46,954 bases of DNA from Nocardia donostiensis. Lineage in GTDB: Bacteria > Actinomycetota > Actinomycetes > Mycobacteriales > Mycobacteriaceae. The notes under the pieces were generated by a model. The model did no database searches. It saw only the letters and a program-made list of their open reading frames with translations, and was not told the DNA's origin. Both the position numbers and the translations under genes were made by a program. The DNA is taken from the NCBI RefSeq assembly GCF_002081715.1, contig NZ_MUKP01000037.1, positions 1-46,954 of the forward strand. Reading direction: 5' to 3'. Within the stretch, counting starts at the first letter, position 1. Every line of letters begins with the position of its first letter. Shown piece by piece: positions 33,540 to 42,773 of this stretch.

Positions 33540-33760
33540 CTGTCTCAGAGGCCGAGTTTGGTGACGGCGTTATCGGCCAGGGGGTCGGCGGTGCGGATAT
33601 AGCCGTGCACGGTGCGGGGGTTGGACCAGCGGCCTTGGCGCATGATTTCGCGGTCGGCTGCGCCACCGAGAGCGGCTTGGGTGGCGAAGCCTGCGCGTAG
33701 TGAGTGCCCGGAGAACAGGGTAGGGTCCAGGCCGGCGCGGGCGGCGTAGCGTTTGACGAG
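33540..33760 (-). repeat. Direct repeat copy 2: 3' end of the intact recombinase
   Basis: The counterpart of 27621-27832, here joined to the complete recombinase gene. It holds nine extra bases that copy 1 lacks. The two copies are 5919 bp apart (start to start) and in the same orientation, so recombination between them would delete the cassette and leave an intact recombinase frame. Confidence 0.9.
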
Positions 33761-34801
33761 TTCGGCGACGGCTCGGCCTGATATGGGGTTGGCGCGCAGT
33801 GTTCCGTGGCGGGTGATCTGCGGGAACACAGGATGTTCGGGGTGGAGTGTGGTGCCGGTGAAGGCGTGGCATCGATGGATGCCGGGGTCGATGGCGTGGG
33901 CGGCGACCCAGTGACGTAGTTCGGTTCCGCTGGTGTGCGCTTCGAGGAGACGCACCCAGTCGGTGTAGGCGCAGACGGGGCAGGTGCGGGGTCGTTGGCC
34001 GCGGGGGAGGGCTACGCGATGGCCGGTGATGCCGGTGGGGTCGGTTTTGCTGGTGGGCAAGTGGATCAGCAGGAGTGGTTCGCCGGTGTGGTGGTCTTGG
34101 CCGAGGTGGATGTCGCCGACGCGCAGCGCGGCGAGTTCGCTGCGACGGAGGGCGCCTGCGAAACCGATCAGCAGGGCGAGGGTGTCTCGGCGGCGGGCGG
34201 GTTCACCGGGCCAGCCGGGGGCCGGGAGTCCGGTGAGGAGTTCGTCGAGGGTGTGCAGCAGGATCGGGCGTTTGCGGTGGGGTTGGGTGCGGCGGGTGCG
34301 GCGGATACCGCGCAGGGTGAGGCGGACGACGTCGGAGCGGGTGGGTGAGGGTAGGCCGTTGGCGGCGTGCACGGCGGCGATGGCGGCGGATTTGCGTTCC
34401 AGGGTGGCGGGGCTGAATGCGTAGGTGCCGGTGGGGTTGCGGGTGTCGGCCGCCGCGGCGAGGTAGACGGCGACGTCGAGTGCGTCGGCGGGCAGGGCTT
34501 GTCTGTTCTCGGCGGCGCACCAGGCCGACCAGGCGATCCAGTCGGTGCGGTAGGCGCGGACGGTGTTGGCCGATTGGGATGCTTCGAGGTATCGGGCGAG
34601 CGCGCCGGCTTGCCGGTCGTCGAATTGTTCGCGGACGAGTCGTAGCGCGGCGGTGTCGATGAGGACGCTGCGGACGCCGCGACGTAGTTCGGTGCGGACG
34701 GTGTCGGGGATGGCGACGACTGCGCTGTGGGAGCGTATCGGTTCCGGGTCGTTGCGGTGGGGAGGTTGCGGGTCGTCAGTTGGGGAGCGCACGCCATGCA
34801 T
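33545..34801 (-). CDS. Tyrosine recombinase / site-specific integrase
   Basis: 418 residues. A core-binding SAM-like domain (about 60-185; SQSANTVRAYRTDWIAWSAWC) precedes the catalytic domain. Catalytic residues visible are Arg in GALRRSELAAL, HSLR (His ~366, Arg ~369), Trp in GRWSN (~392) and the nucleophile Tyr in HGYIR (~401). A zinc-ribbon-like TCPVCAYTDW is present. It is therefore probably active in DNA cutting and joining, XerC/phage-integrase style. Its last ~70 codons are duplicated 5.9 kb away. No tRNA gene adjoins it, so the attachment site is not identified. Confidence 0.93.
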   Translation of the reverse strand: MHGVRSPTDDPQPPHRNDPEPIRSHSAVVAIPDTVRTELRRGVRSVLIDTAALRLVREQFDDRQAGALARYLEASQSANTVRAYRTDWIAWSAWCAAENRQALPADALDVAVYLAAAADTRNPTGTYAFSPATLERKSAAIAAVHAANGLPSPTRSDVVRLTLRGIRRTRRTQPHRKRPILLHTLDELLTGLPAPGWPGEPARRRDTLALLIGFAGALRRSELAALRVGDIHLGQDHHTGEPLLLIHLPTSKTDPTGITGHRVALPRGQRPRTCPVCAYTDWVRLLEAHTSGTELRHWVAAHAIDPGIHRCHAFTGTTLHPEHPVFPQITRHGTLRANPISGRAVAELVKRYAARAGLDPTLFSGHSLRAGFATQAALGGAADREIMRQGRWSNPRTVHGYIRTADPLADNAVTKLGL

Positions 34802-35063
34802 TGTTTCGCATCATGGCCGTGGTGTGCGGTTTCGCCCGGAACGTGGTGCGCCCGAAATAAATAACTGCCCCGGGACAGGCAGCGCTCACCTCGTACCGAC
34901 CGCGCTTGATGCACCTGAACGCATCGTCGTACGCCAGCGAGGACTCACCTGCCGGGAGAGGACACCGGTACGCAGCGGCGAAAGTCGCTGATTCAGAACA
35001 TATTCCGTTGATTCTCCGGATGCTCTGGCAGAGCAGGTGGGCATTTCAGGCGGGGAGGTTGTT

Positions 35064-35744
35064 GTGCTGTTGTTGGTCGAGGCGGATGTGGAGCTGTCAT
35101 CAGCTGAGCAACGGTTCGCCGAGTGGATCGAATGGAGCCCGGCTCAACCCGGGGTAGCGCTTCTCAACGTCGATGTTCCCAGCAGAGGGCGTACCCGCCA
35201 GCTCGACGCGCTGATCTGGGCTCGGCAACGGTGCGTCGTTGTCGAGGTCAAAGGTTTCCGCAGCCGCCAGGACGGGATACTGGTGGTCCCGCCGAACGGC
35301 CCGTGGTCGATGAGTGATGGCCGTATCGCCGATGTCTACGGCAACAGCTACAACCACAACCCGATCAAGCAGGTCCGCGCGAACACCCTGGCGATGAAGA
35401 ATTGGGCTACCCACACCACCCACCAGCCCTGCTTCGTCTACGGTCTGGTGGTGGTGATGCTGCTGCCCGGCCAGAATGTTCCGTCACTGGATACTCCGGC
35501 GCATCCGGAGAAAACCGACATCACCGTCGAAGACTTCGACGTCTTCCGTTACTACCTCCATCGTCTCGGCGCACAGAAGGTGCAGTGGACAGCCGACTGC
35601 GTAGACGCCATGATCGGGCGCCTCGGACCGTCACACCTCTACGGCGGCCGCCGCGACTTGCTCGCCTCCGCTCTCGGCGAGCAACCCAGCCACCACACCG
35701 TCCACGACGTGTGGTCCACCCGTAGCCCAGCCGACCAGGACTGA
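35064..35744 (+). CDS. NERD (nuclease-related domain) protein
   Basis: 226 residues from GTG 35064, chosen because GGGGAGG lies five bases upstream; a GTG at 35037 is in frame but lacks such a site. The N-terminal half shows NERD features: AEQRFAEW-type start, RTRQLDALIW with the conserved Asp, and VVVEVKGFRSRQDG with the E-x-K pair of the nuclease fold. The rest is predicted alpha/beta with no further domain recognised. NERD proteins are linked to DNA processing and often travel with mobile elements; this one lies next to the recombinase. Neither a partner nor immunity is visible. Confidence 0.8.
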   Translation: MLLLVEADVELSSAEQRFAEWIEWSPAQPGVALLNVDVPSRGRTRQLDALIWARQRCVVVEVKGFRSRQDGILVVPPNGPWSMSDGRIADVYGNSYNHNPIKQVRANTLAMKNWATHTTHQPCFVYGLVVVMLLPGQNVPSLDTPAHPEKTDITVEDFDVFRYYLHRLGAQKVQWTADCVDAMIGRLGPSHLYGGRRDLLASALGEQPSHHTVHDVWSTRSPADQD

Positions 35745-35930
35745 TCACCACTTCGAACAGTCACGGCGCTCGGCTTCCTGCCCAGCTGGAAAGAACGCGG
35801 ACAGCTACCTCGGTAAGCGGGTTGAGGAATACGCCCGTGCCGACCCGGAAGGCGCAGCGGCACCCGCTCCTGCGCAAGTCTGCGCTGCGGCCTCAGCGGT
35901 GGCGAGTTCGAGCGCCTAACCAGGTGAACG

Positions 35931-36719
35931 TCAGCGCCAGTGGAGATCTCCGATCAGCGCTGTCTCCGCCCCGCCGTCGGCGAAGACGACTTGACCGGTC
36001 ACGAAGCGGTTGTCCGCACCGGCGAGCCAGCAGATGAGTTCGCCGACCCACTCCGGTCGTCCGGGAAAGCCGCCGAAAGGTTGTGGCGCTGCGGCCTCCA
36101 CCGCGGTCCGTGTCTCGTCGCTCGCGAAGATCCAGGAGGCTGCGGGAGTGTCGACGACACCAGATGCGACGACGTTGAGGGCGATGCCTGCTCCTGCCCA
36201 AGGGGGTGTTGTGGCGACCTTGCGTGCCCAGCGATTCAGCGCGCGCTTGGCGATGCCATAGGCGCCGGTAGCGCCTCCGAGGGAGGGATCCGCATCGACG
36301 TAGGCGACGGCGGCGGCTTCATTACCGTCAAGACATGCCTGCACCACACGCTCGTCCGCGGGGGCCAGCGACGAGGTCGACGACACGACCACAGCTCTGG
36401 GCGCCTGGCTCTGTGCCAGCAGCGGCCGTAGCCCTTCCAGGGTCGCGACAGCGCCGAAGTAGTTCGTCTCGAGGAGGCCGGTTTTGCCGCCTCCGGCGAT
36501 GGCGAGCACTGCGTCGATGGGCCCACGCTCGGCCACCTGGTCGACCAACAACTGCCGCCCCTCGGGCGTGGACACGTCTGCCTGGATATCAGCGTCGCCG
36601 AGGTCGCAACCGATGACCTTGGCGCCGCGCTCGCGCAGCATCTTCGCGGTTGCGGCGCCGATACCCGATGCGGAGCCGGTAACGACATACGTTCGTCCGG
36701 CAGTCCCTGGGTGTGTCAT
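35931..36719 (-). CDS. Short-chain dehydrogenase/reductase
   Basis: 262 residues. It has the cofactor motif VVTGSASGIGAATA near the N-terminus, CDLGDADIQADVS (Asp after the second strand, favouring NAD), the catalytic Ser in VVSSTSS, and YxxxK in GAYGIAKRALN (Tyr ~154, Lys ~158). The length and the long insertion around DADPSLGG recall 3-alpha-hydroxysteroid/carbonyl-reductase-like SDRs. The start codon overlaps the TetR stop by one base (TAATG), so it is translationally coupled to the regulator and presumably its target. The substrate is not predictable. Confidence 0.93.
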   Translation of the reverse strand: MTHPGTAGRTYVVTGSASGIGAATAKMLRERGAKVIGCDLGDADIQADVSTPEGRQLLVDQVAERGPIDAVLAIAGGGKTGLLETNYFGAVATLEGLRPLLAQSQAPRAVVVSSTSSLAPADERVVQACLDGNEAAAVAYVDADPSLGGATGAYGIAKRALNRWARKVATTPPWAGAGIALNVVASGVVDTPAASWIFASDETRTAVEAAAPQPFGGFPGRPEWVGELICWLAGADNRFVTGQVVFADGGAETALIGDLHWR

Positions 36720-37342
36720 TACTGTTTCCTTCCGGTCGAGGGACCGACGATGCCGTCGTGTCGGGGCTGTTCACTCGTAGCGCGGTCGAAGAGTTCGACC
36801 AGTTCGTTTCCACACGAGACAGGGTCGAGTCCAGCGGAAAGGAGAGGGGTGACACTGTCGATGGAGGCTCGCAGCGCCGCCGCCATGACCTGCGGATCGA
36901 AAGACCGGAAGGCACCGGTTCGCTGCCCCTGCGCGAACAGGCGGGCCAGACCGTTCAGTGATTCGATGTGGTGTCGCTCCCAGACACCCTGGCCGCCGTT
37001 GAGAAGGATCTGCTGGAGTGCTCGCATCTGCGGCGAGTGGTCGGCGATGAACGCCACGTTTGCCCGGATGACAGTGGCCAGCAGTTCGCGGTCGCTGGCC
37101 GCAGCCGTGAGGGCGGACTGTACGGAAGTCTCGGCGCTGGCGGCGATGTGATCGGCAACTGCGGCAAACAGCTCATCCTTGGTGGAGAAGTGGTAGGTGA
37201 TCAGCCGCTTGCTGCTGAGCCCGGCCTCCTCGCAGATGGCCTCCAAGGTGGTGGCCTGGTATCCGAGCTCTCCCAGCAGCGTGATCGCGGTACCGATGAT
37301 CTGCTCTTTGCGGGCAGCGGTCGCTGCCTGACGGGACGTCAT
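36719..37342 (-). CDS. TetR-family regulator
   Basis: 207 residues from ATG 37342 (GTG 37348 is two codons upstream). The TetR HTH is clear at residues ~10-55: ITLLGELGYQATTLEAICEE, then AGLSSKRLITYHFSTKDELF. The C-terminal ligand domain is helical and includes GVWERHHIESLNGLARLF. It is the first gene of a two-gene unit with the SDR. Two adjacent 18-bp palindromes lie about 90 bp upstream and are its likely operators. The inducer is probably a substrate of the SDR. Confidence 0.93.
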   Translation of the reverse strand: MTSRQAATAARKEQIIGTAITLLGELGYQATTLEAICEEAGLSSKRLITYHFSTKDELFAAVADHIAASAETSVQSALTAAASDRELLATVIRANVAFIADHSPQMRALQQILLNGGQGVWERHHIESLNGLARLFAQGQRTGAFRSFDPQVMAAALRASIDSVTPLLSAGLDPVSCGNELVELFDRATSEQPRHDGIVGPSTGRKQ

Positions 37343-37817
37343 GGCCACCGCACCTGCTTGCCGACCAGGGGGTGGGTTACCGGTGGACGGCGTTGCGGCT
37401 CAACATGTCCGCGATCAGCAGCACAGAGTTCGTTATCCACCCGGATAACGTTATCCATTCGGATAACTCATGACAAGCCCAGCGGATCGCTGACGACCGC
37501 GGTCCTGACGGCTCGCGTCACGCACGGCCACCGATGAAACCGGCCATCTCCGAGTAGGTTTCGCCACGCTCTGAGAACTGGGTAGCCGGTTCGGAACAAG
37601 GTGGTCGCGGAGCTCGTGCACACTCACCCCGGCCGACCGCGAAGTCTCTGCGGAAGGAGGACCCGGGAAGCTCCACGGGTATCCACCCACGTTGGGATCG
37701 TTACAAGTGAGCGCGAGAGACTTCACGGGTATGCTTCCCGCCACCCGGATCGCTATCGAGCGTAGGTATTCCGGTGGTCTTCTGGCTCGTTATTGCTCAC
37801 TGTTCAGGGAGGTTGTC
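37343..37817. other. Divergent regulatory gap between TetR and CAP genes
   Basis: About 475 bp. Its main feature is the tandem TetR operator at 37432-37467. The rest has no supported gene; the frame of the CAP protein is open upstream to 37692, but that part lacks a signal-peptide-like start. Confidence 0.55.
37432..37467. promoter_or_regulatory. Two abutting 18-bp TetR operators
   Basis: GTTATCCACCCGGATAAC (37432-37449) is followed immediately by GTTATCCATTCGGATAAC (37450-37467). Both have perfect 7-base arms around a 4-base centre. The location upstream of the tetR-SDR unit, in an AT-richer patch, fits cooperative binding of two dimers. Confidence 0.85.
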
Positions 37818-38363
37818 GTGCGTGTCGGACGGTTGGTGTCGATCACCGCCTCTATGTTGCTTGCCGTGCTCGCCGCCGGCGGAGGGCCGGCCGTCGGGCA
37901 GACCGGTTTCCCGCCGTTCGCGCAGGCCGGACTCGAGGCGCACAACATGTACCGAGCCCGCCACGGGACACCGCCCATGGCCTTGACCCAGGATCTGGTC
38001 ACCCGTGCCCAACAATGCGCGCAGTACTACGCCGGCAAGGGCACGATCGATCACTCGTGTCCTTACAAGAACGGCGCCGGAGAGAACCTCTACTTCGCAT
38101 CCGGTGGGACCCCGGACGCTGTGCAACATGTCAAAGCGGCCACGCAGGGGTGGTACAACGAGATCAAGGACTACGATTTCAACAACCCCGGCTTCGACTA
38201 CAAGACCGGGCATTTCACACAACTGGTGTGGAAGGCCAGCACACAACTCGGTATCGGGTTCGACACAAAGAACAACAAGCACTTCGTTGTCGCTCTCTAC
38301 AAAGAGCCCGGCAACCTCAACACTCGCGAGGCTTTCCAGGAGAACGTGCCACGTCCACGCTGA
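37818..38363 (+). CDS. Secreted CAP/SCP-domain protein
   Basis: 181 residues starting at GTG 37818, with GGGAGG five bases upstream. Residues 1-27 form a Sec signal peptide (basic start, hydrophobic run, cleavage near AVGQT). The mature part is a CAP (cysteine-rich secretory/PR-1) domain: EAHNMYRARHGTPPM, the HSCPYKNGAGENLYFASG block and the signature GHFTQLVWKAST. The metal-site histidines and acidic residues of the CAP cavity are retained. Bacterial CAP proteins are exported and bind lipids or modulate the envelope; the exact role is unknown. Confidence 0.92.
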   Translation: MRVGRLVSITASMLLAVLAAGGGPAVGQTGFPPFAQAGLEAHNMYRARHGTPPMALTQDLVTRAQQCAQYYAGKGTIDHSCPYKNGAGENLYFASGGTPDAVQHVKAATQGWYNEIKDYDFNNPGFDYKTGHFTQLVWKASTQLGIGFDTKNNKHFVVALYKEPGNLNTREAFQENVPRPR

Positions 38364-38681
38364 ACCGTAGCCCTTCCTGAGCATCGCACCCACACGCGAG
38401 GCATGTCACCGCAACAGTCACACCCCGGTCATCTCGCTGTGACATCCAGCAAGACATCCCCAGCGAGGTCCGCGACGCCTACGACCGACTCGGTGAAACC
38501 TTCCGACCCGCCGAACGCCGATACTGACTACCGCCTTGCAGTCCGAGCAGTCGGCGAACGAAGGCTGAACCGGTCCTCACCTGCGGTCAGCTGTGACTAC
38601 GCCATATCCGTTGGTTTTCGGCAGTTTCGTGTTCACGCCTTTGATGTAGCCGGCGCGGTGGGGTCGCCTTGGGAAGTTGCT
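38364..38681. other. Gap with a possible gene tail
   Basis: 318 bp. One + frame reads QQDIPSEVRDAYDRLGETF and stops at about 38528. It looks like the tail of a real protein but has no start or recognised family. Nothing else was found. Confidence 0.35.
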
Positions 38682-39317
38682 TCAGAGCATTCCCATGCTG
38701 CGCACCAGGATTCCGGCCTGGGACCTGTTCTGGCACTGCAACTTACGTAGTATCTGCGATACGTGACCTTTGATGGTGGCTTCCGACAAGTAGAGAGTCT
38801 CCGCGATCTGCCGATTGCTCGCACCGCGCCCGAGTAGCGAAAGTACCTTCAGTTCCCGGTCGCTGAGAGTGTCGAGGGTGTTTCGGGTGTGCTTGATTTC
38901 CGGGGTTTCCCGCGGCAACAGGTGTGACACCACGTCGTCCGATAGCACTGTGTGGCCGTCGGCGACGACCCGGATCATCCCGATCAGATCGCGTGGCGGC
39001 GTGGACTTGAGTACGAATCCCGCAGCTCCCGCTTTCATTGCTCGGATCACGTGGCCGTCGGTGTCGAAGGTCGTCAGGGCGATGATCCGAGGAGGTTCGG
39101 GACCTGACATCAGATGTTCGATCGCCGTCAGTCCATCCATCTCTGGCATCCGCAGATCCATCAGCACCACGTCAGGGGCGAGTCGGCCGATCGCTTTGAT
39201 CGCGTCCGCACCGTTGTGTGCGGCGCCTGACACGGTGATGTCCGAGGCGGACTGGAGGATCAACTGCAAGTATTCGCAGACCAGGTGCTCATCGTCGACA
39301 ATGAGCACCTGGATCAT
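38682..39317 (-). CDS. NarL/LuxR-type response regulator
   Basis: 211 residues. The receiver domain has the acidic pair in VLIVDDEH, the phosphoacceptor Asp in DVVLMDLRMPEMDG (about residue 54) and Lys in FVLKSTPP. The LuxR-type HTH is at the C-terminus (LSDRELKVLSLLGRGASNRQI, then AETLYLSEATIKGHVSQIL). Its start lies 29 bp inside the histidine kinase gene, so the two are coupled. Likely target: the divergent large hydrolase or its own operon. Confidence 0.94.
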   Translation of the reverse strand: MIQVLIVDDEHLVCEYLQLILQSASDITVSGAAHNGADAIKAIGRLAPDVVLMDLRMPEMDGLTAIEHLMSGPEPPRIIALTTFDTDGHVIRAMKAGAAGFVLKSTPPRDLIGMIRVVADGHTVLSDDVVSHLLPRETPEIKHTRNTLDTLSDRELKVLSLLGRGASNRQIAETLYLSEATIKGHVSQILRKLQCQNRSQAGILVRSMGML

Positions 39318-40455
39318 AGGCCGACCCTACCGGAGTGGATCTTGTGGGTATCCAGGTGTCGACAGTGAACCCGCCGTCGGCCGCCGAGCCGGCGCCCACG
39401 GTTCCTCCGATGTCTTCGATCCGGCGCGCGAGTTCCCGCAGTCCGAGGCCGCTGCCCGAACCCCACGTGCGGTCGGTGGGCGCGCTGTTGGTGATCACCA
39501 CGCGGGCTCCGGCGGCTCCGTATCGGACGGTGATTTCAACTGGTGCGCCCGGCGCGTGCCGATGCGCATTGGTCAATCCTTCACGTACGAGTCGGAACAC
39601 CAGATGGCCCGTGTGTCCGTCGAGGGACGTGCAGGTGCCCTCCTGGGTGAACACCACTGCCATCCCTGCCTGCACAGACTTCGCGACCAGTTCGCCCAGC
39701 ACGACATCGAGTCCTGCCGAAATCCTCGGGTCACTATGAAGGAGCCTGACAACGTCCCGCAGTTCTGTCAGCGCCTCGCGGCCTGATCGGCGCAGTTGTT
39801 CGGCGGCCTCTCGGACTCCTGGCTCGTCGGCGGCCACGCTCAACGCACCTGCTTGGAGAACCATCATCGTCAACCGATGACCGACCACGTCATGCATCTC
39901 GGTCACCATCCGATCCCGTTCCTCGGCACGTGCTCGTTCAGCGAGGTAGTGCTTCTCGCGTTCTGCTCGCGCTGCCCGGTCGCGAAGCGAGTCGATCAGG
40001 TTCCGCCGCGCACCGACATAAAGGCCCAGGAGTACGGCCGCGGCGATCAAACCAGGGCCTGTCGTCGCCGCTTCCACGCTGGGCATCGCGAACACTCCAG
40101 CGCCGACAGCCCATCCCGCGGTCAATGCGACCGCGGCAGCACAGCGACGGGGAGTCAGCCGACCGGACGCCCCGAGGCTGTAGGCCGCAACCAGCGACGC
40201 GTAGTTAGGGTTCAGCAGAGACAGAGCGGTGATCCCCCACGCCGTCCGCACCGGACGATGTTCCCGGGACAGAAGCAGCACCGCGGACATGAGCACAATC
40301 GCGATGTAGAACCACGATGACGCGGTAATCAGGCGAGTCGGCTGTTGGGGCAAGACGAGCTCTCGCGCCGCTCCAAGCGCCACAACGACGACCACGACCA
40401 TTCCGTTGACGCGTAGATGTCGTGGTCCACGGGCAAGTCCATCCACGGCCCTCAA
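39289..40455 (-). CDS. Sensor histidine kinase (HisKA_3)
   Basis: Up to 388 residues. The start is uncertain: a TTG at 40455 opens the frame and a GTG at 40446 (after GAGGGCC) is a good alternative. The N-terminal ~150 residues hold about five transmembrane segments with short loops. The coiled dimerisation segment carries the phosphoacceptor His in MVTEMHDVVGHRLTMM. The ATPase domain shows EGLTNAHRHAPGA (N box) and GSGLGLRELARRIEDIGG (G box). With little extracytoplasmic sequence, it probably senses a membrane or envelope signal. It forms an operon with the response regulator. Confidence 0.92.
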   Translation of the reverse strand: MRAVDGLARGPRHLRVNGMVVVVVVALGAARELVLPQQPTRLITASSWFYIAIVLMSAVLLLSREHRPVRTAWGITALSLLNPNYASLVAAYSLGASGRLTPRRCAAAVALTAGWAVGAGVFAMPSVEAATTGPGLIAAAVLLGLYVGARRNLIDSLRDRAARAEREKHYLAERARAEERDRMVTEMHDVVGHRLTMMVLQAGALSVAADEPGVREAAEQLRRSGREALTELRDVVRLLHSDPRISAGLDVVLGELVAKSVQAGMAVVFTQEGTCTSLDGHTGHLVFRLVREGLTNAHRHAPGAPVEITVRYGAAGARVVITNSAPTDRTWGSGSGLGLRELARRIEDIGGTVGAGSAADGGFTVDTWIPTRSTPVGSAYDPGAHCRR

Positions 40456-40593
40456 CGTAGTTCAGCCGCGACGACGTCGACCGAACCGACTGCAGCATCG
40501 GACCCTTCGTATCGACTTCCCCTACTTTCGTATGGTGGGTTCCAACCCTTTTGTGCTTCCACGCGTGGCCCGCCGATTGATGTGCTGAAAGGT

Positions 40594-42726
40594 ATGAGCG
40601 TCAACGCCACATCAGAGTCTGAGCTCCGCCGGTCGTGGCGGCGGCTGTTCGGCAAACCCGCACCGCGCCTGCACCAGCCGTGGACCGGCGCCGCCCTCGC
40701 CTTGGCCTCGACCACAGCCCTCGCCACCGGGTGGGCGACCGCAGACCAGACACAGCCCGGATTCACCCAGATCCTGCTTCGTTCCCTGTGTGCAGACCTC
40801 ATGCTGGCTCTGGTGGTTGCACTGCTGCTCACCGGACTTCTCCAGCTCACGGTCGGCCGCTTTGCGCGTTTACCTCTCGCGTTCTTCGCAACATTGCTCG
40901 CAAGCGTGTTCATCCTCGGCACCCGTGGAGCTGGCGCAAGTGTCACAGGCTGGTATCTGGCGGTCGCTGTCCTGGTGGTCGGGTCCACACTGCTGGGCGC
41001 AGGGGTCGGCTGGTTGTTCGCCACCCGCCGCGACCGGGACCGATCTGTCACCGCAGCAGCCGCGTTCGCGGTGTCCGGCCTCCTGGTATTGACAGTGCCC
41101 GGAGCCTGGCTTGCGGTCGCGGGCGCATCAGCACCGGGCTCGTTCGGCTCCCGAACAGCGGTGTCGCCCGACACGGCCGCCGAGGAGGCGCAGTCTCTCG
41201 ACCCCACAGTGCGGGGCCCGCACAGCATCGAGACATTGACCTACGGCAGCGGCACGGACACACGCGAACGGTATGGGTCGGGCGTCGACCTACGGACGAT
41301 ATCGGTGGATGCAACGGCGATCCTCGGAGGTTGGGACGAGCAGCGCAGCGCCCACTGGGGATTCGGTGCGCAAGACCTTCCGATCAATGGCCGAGCTTGG
41401 CTGCCTGTCGGCGGCGAACCCGCCCCCCTGATTGTCATCGTGCATGGCAACACCAGCTCGGTCGATGCCTCCGAAGAAGGTTTCGAGTACCTCGCAGATC
41501 ACCTGGCCAGCAACGGGTTCGTGGTCGCTGCCATCGACGAGAACTTCCTGAATACCAGCGTACTCGACCGCTCCGGCGGCCTCACCGGTGCAGATGCCAC
41601 ACGAGGCCAGCTGGTCCTGGAACACCTACGAACATGGCGGCACTGGGCCGTCGACCCTGACAGCCCGCTGCAGGGACGCGTCGATATCGATCGAATCGGG
41701 CTCATCGGCCACTCTCGGGGTGGGGAAGCCATCGCAACCGCGACGCGGCTGAACGGGCAGCAACCCGAACACGAGCGGTTTCAGATCGACGCCCTGTTCG
41801 CGATCGCCCCGACCGACGGCCTCTACCGACCGGACGACGAACCAACCTCCTTGGTCGACGTGAACTATATGGTGCTCCAGGGCGCACAGGACTCCGACGT
41901 CATCGGCTTCGGCGGGCTCAACCAGTTCACGCGAACAAGCTTCAGCGGCGAATCCGAGCGGTTCAAGGCGCTCGTCTACGCAGAAGGCATCAATCACACA
42001 CGTTTCAACACCCGCTGGGGCACATACGACGTGGGATACGGTCTGCCGAAACATTTCATCGACACGGGCCTTCTGCTACCGGCCGCGCAGCAGCAACGCC
42101 TCGCGCAAGGGTATGCGAACGCGTTCCTTCAAGCGAGCTTGACAGGCGATGCGGCCGCCCGCGCATTGCTCGAGGATTATCAAGCGAACGCCCACTGGCT
42201 ACCGGAGACCAACTACGCGAGCCGCTACGCCGCGGCAGGAGCCGCCACACTCGACGCCGAGTTCACCGGATTCACCTCGGACACCCTCGTCGCGCTACCC
42301 CTGCGCGCGGGGCCCGGAGACGAACTCGTTCGCCGACTGACCTGGTCAGACGACGGCACACAACCAACGATCATCGTGCCACTGCCGGACGACCTCGGTT
42401 CGGGCGGCGTCACGATTGCCGTGGACTTGGTAGGGGTCACTGCACCGGTCGTGATCGAGGCACACCTGACGTCGCCGACCGGTATCGATTCCCCTCCTGT
42501 CGACCGTACGGAGGTCCCTGCGCAGCTGAACAGCACATATCTCAAAGCTGCATGGCTGCAACCTGTCCCCGCATCCCAACCGGTGCCGCAGACACTTCTT
42601 CTCCGCCTCGATGGGCCGACCGTGCGAGCTGCCCAGTCTAGGGCGGCGACCTCGGTGACGCTTGCCATCCAGAGGGACACCCGCAGCGGAGAGATGTTCT
42701 TCGGCGGCGTACGCACACTTCGTTAG
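40594..42726 (+). CDS. Membrane-anchored alpha/beta hydrolase
   Basis: 710 residues from ATG 40594 (GAAAGG directly upstream; a GTG at 40582 is possible). The N-terminal ~190 residues hold about five transmembrane helices. A catalytic alpha/beta-hydrolase domain follows with PLIVIVHGNTSSVDAS (oxyanion region) and the nucleophile elbow GLIGHSRGGEAIATA (about residue 373), and a candidate histidine in EGINHTRFN. The last ~170 residues form a separate beta-rich region. The overall plan resembles chlorophyllase/PET-hydrolase-like lipases placed on the outer face of the membrane. It is divergent from the two-component system by ~140 bp and is its most likely target. Confidence 0.88.
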   Translation: MSVNATSESELRRSWRRLFGKPAPRLHQPWTGAALALASTTALATGWATADQTQPGFTQILLRSLCADLMLALVVALLLTGLLQLTVGRFARLPLAFFATLLASVFILGTRGAGASVTGWYLAVAVLVVGSTLLGAGVGWLFATRRDRDRSVTAAAAFAVSGLLVLTVPGAWLAVAGASAPGSFGSRTAVSPDTAAEEAQSLDPTVRGPHSIETLTYGSGTDTRERYGSGVDLRTISVDATAILGGWDEQRSAHWGFGAQDLPINGRAWLPVGGEPAPLIVIVHGNTSSVDASEEGFEYLADHLASNGFVVAAIDENFLNTSVLDRSGGLTGADATRGQLVLEHLRTWRHWAVDPDSPLQGRVDIDRIGLIGHSRGGEAIATATRLNGQQPEHERFQIDALFAIAPTDGLYRPDDEPTSLVDVNYMVLQGAQDSDVIGFGGLNQFTRTSFSGESERFKALVYAEGINHTRFNTRWGTYDVGYGLPKHFIDTGLLLPAAQQQRLAQGYANAFLQASLTGDAAARALLEDYQANAHWLPETNYASRYAAAGAATLDAEFTGFTSDTLVALPLRAGPGDELVRRLTWSDDGTQPTIIVPLPDDLGSGGVTIAVDLVGVTAPVVIEAHLTSPTGIDSPPVDRTEVPAQLNSTYLKAAWLQPVPASQPVPQTLLLRLDGPTVRAAQSRAATSVTLAIQRDTRSGEMFFGGVRTLR

Positions 42727-42773
42727 CACATACAGCAAGGACAGAGGAGCGATGATCAGAACCTGCGGCCGGG

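Noticed and set aside
27621..33760. The repeat-flanked cassette as a composite transposon
   Set aside because: The repeats are partial integrase ends without a transposase or terminal inverted repeats, so only integration/recombination models fit.
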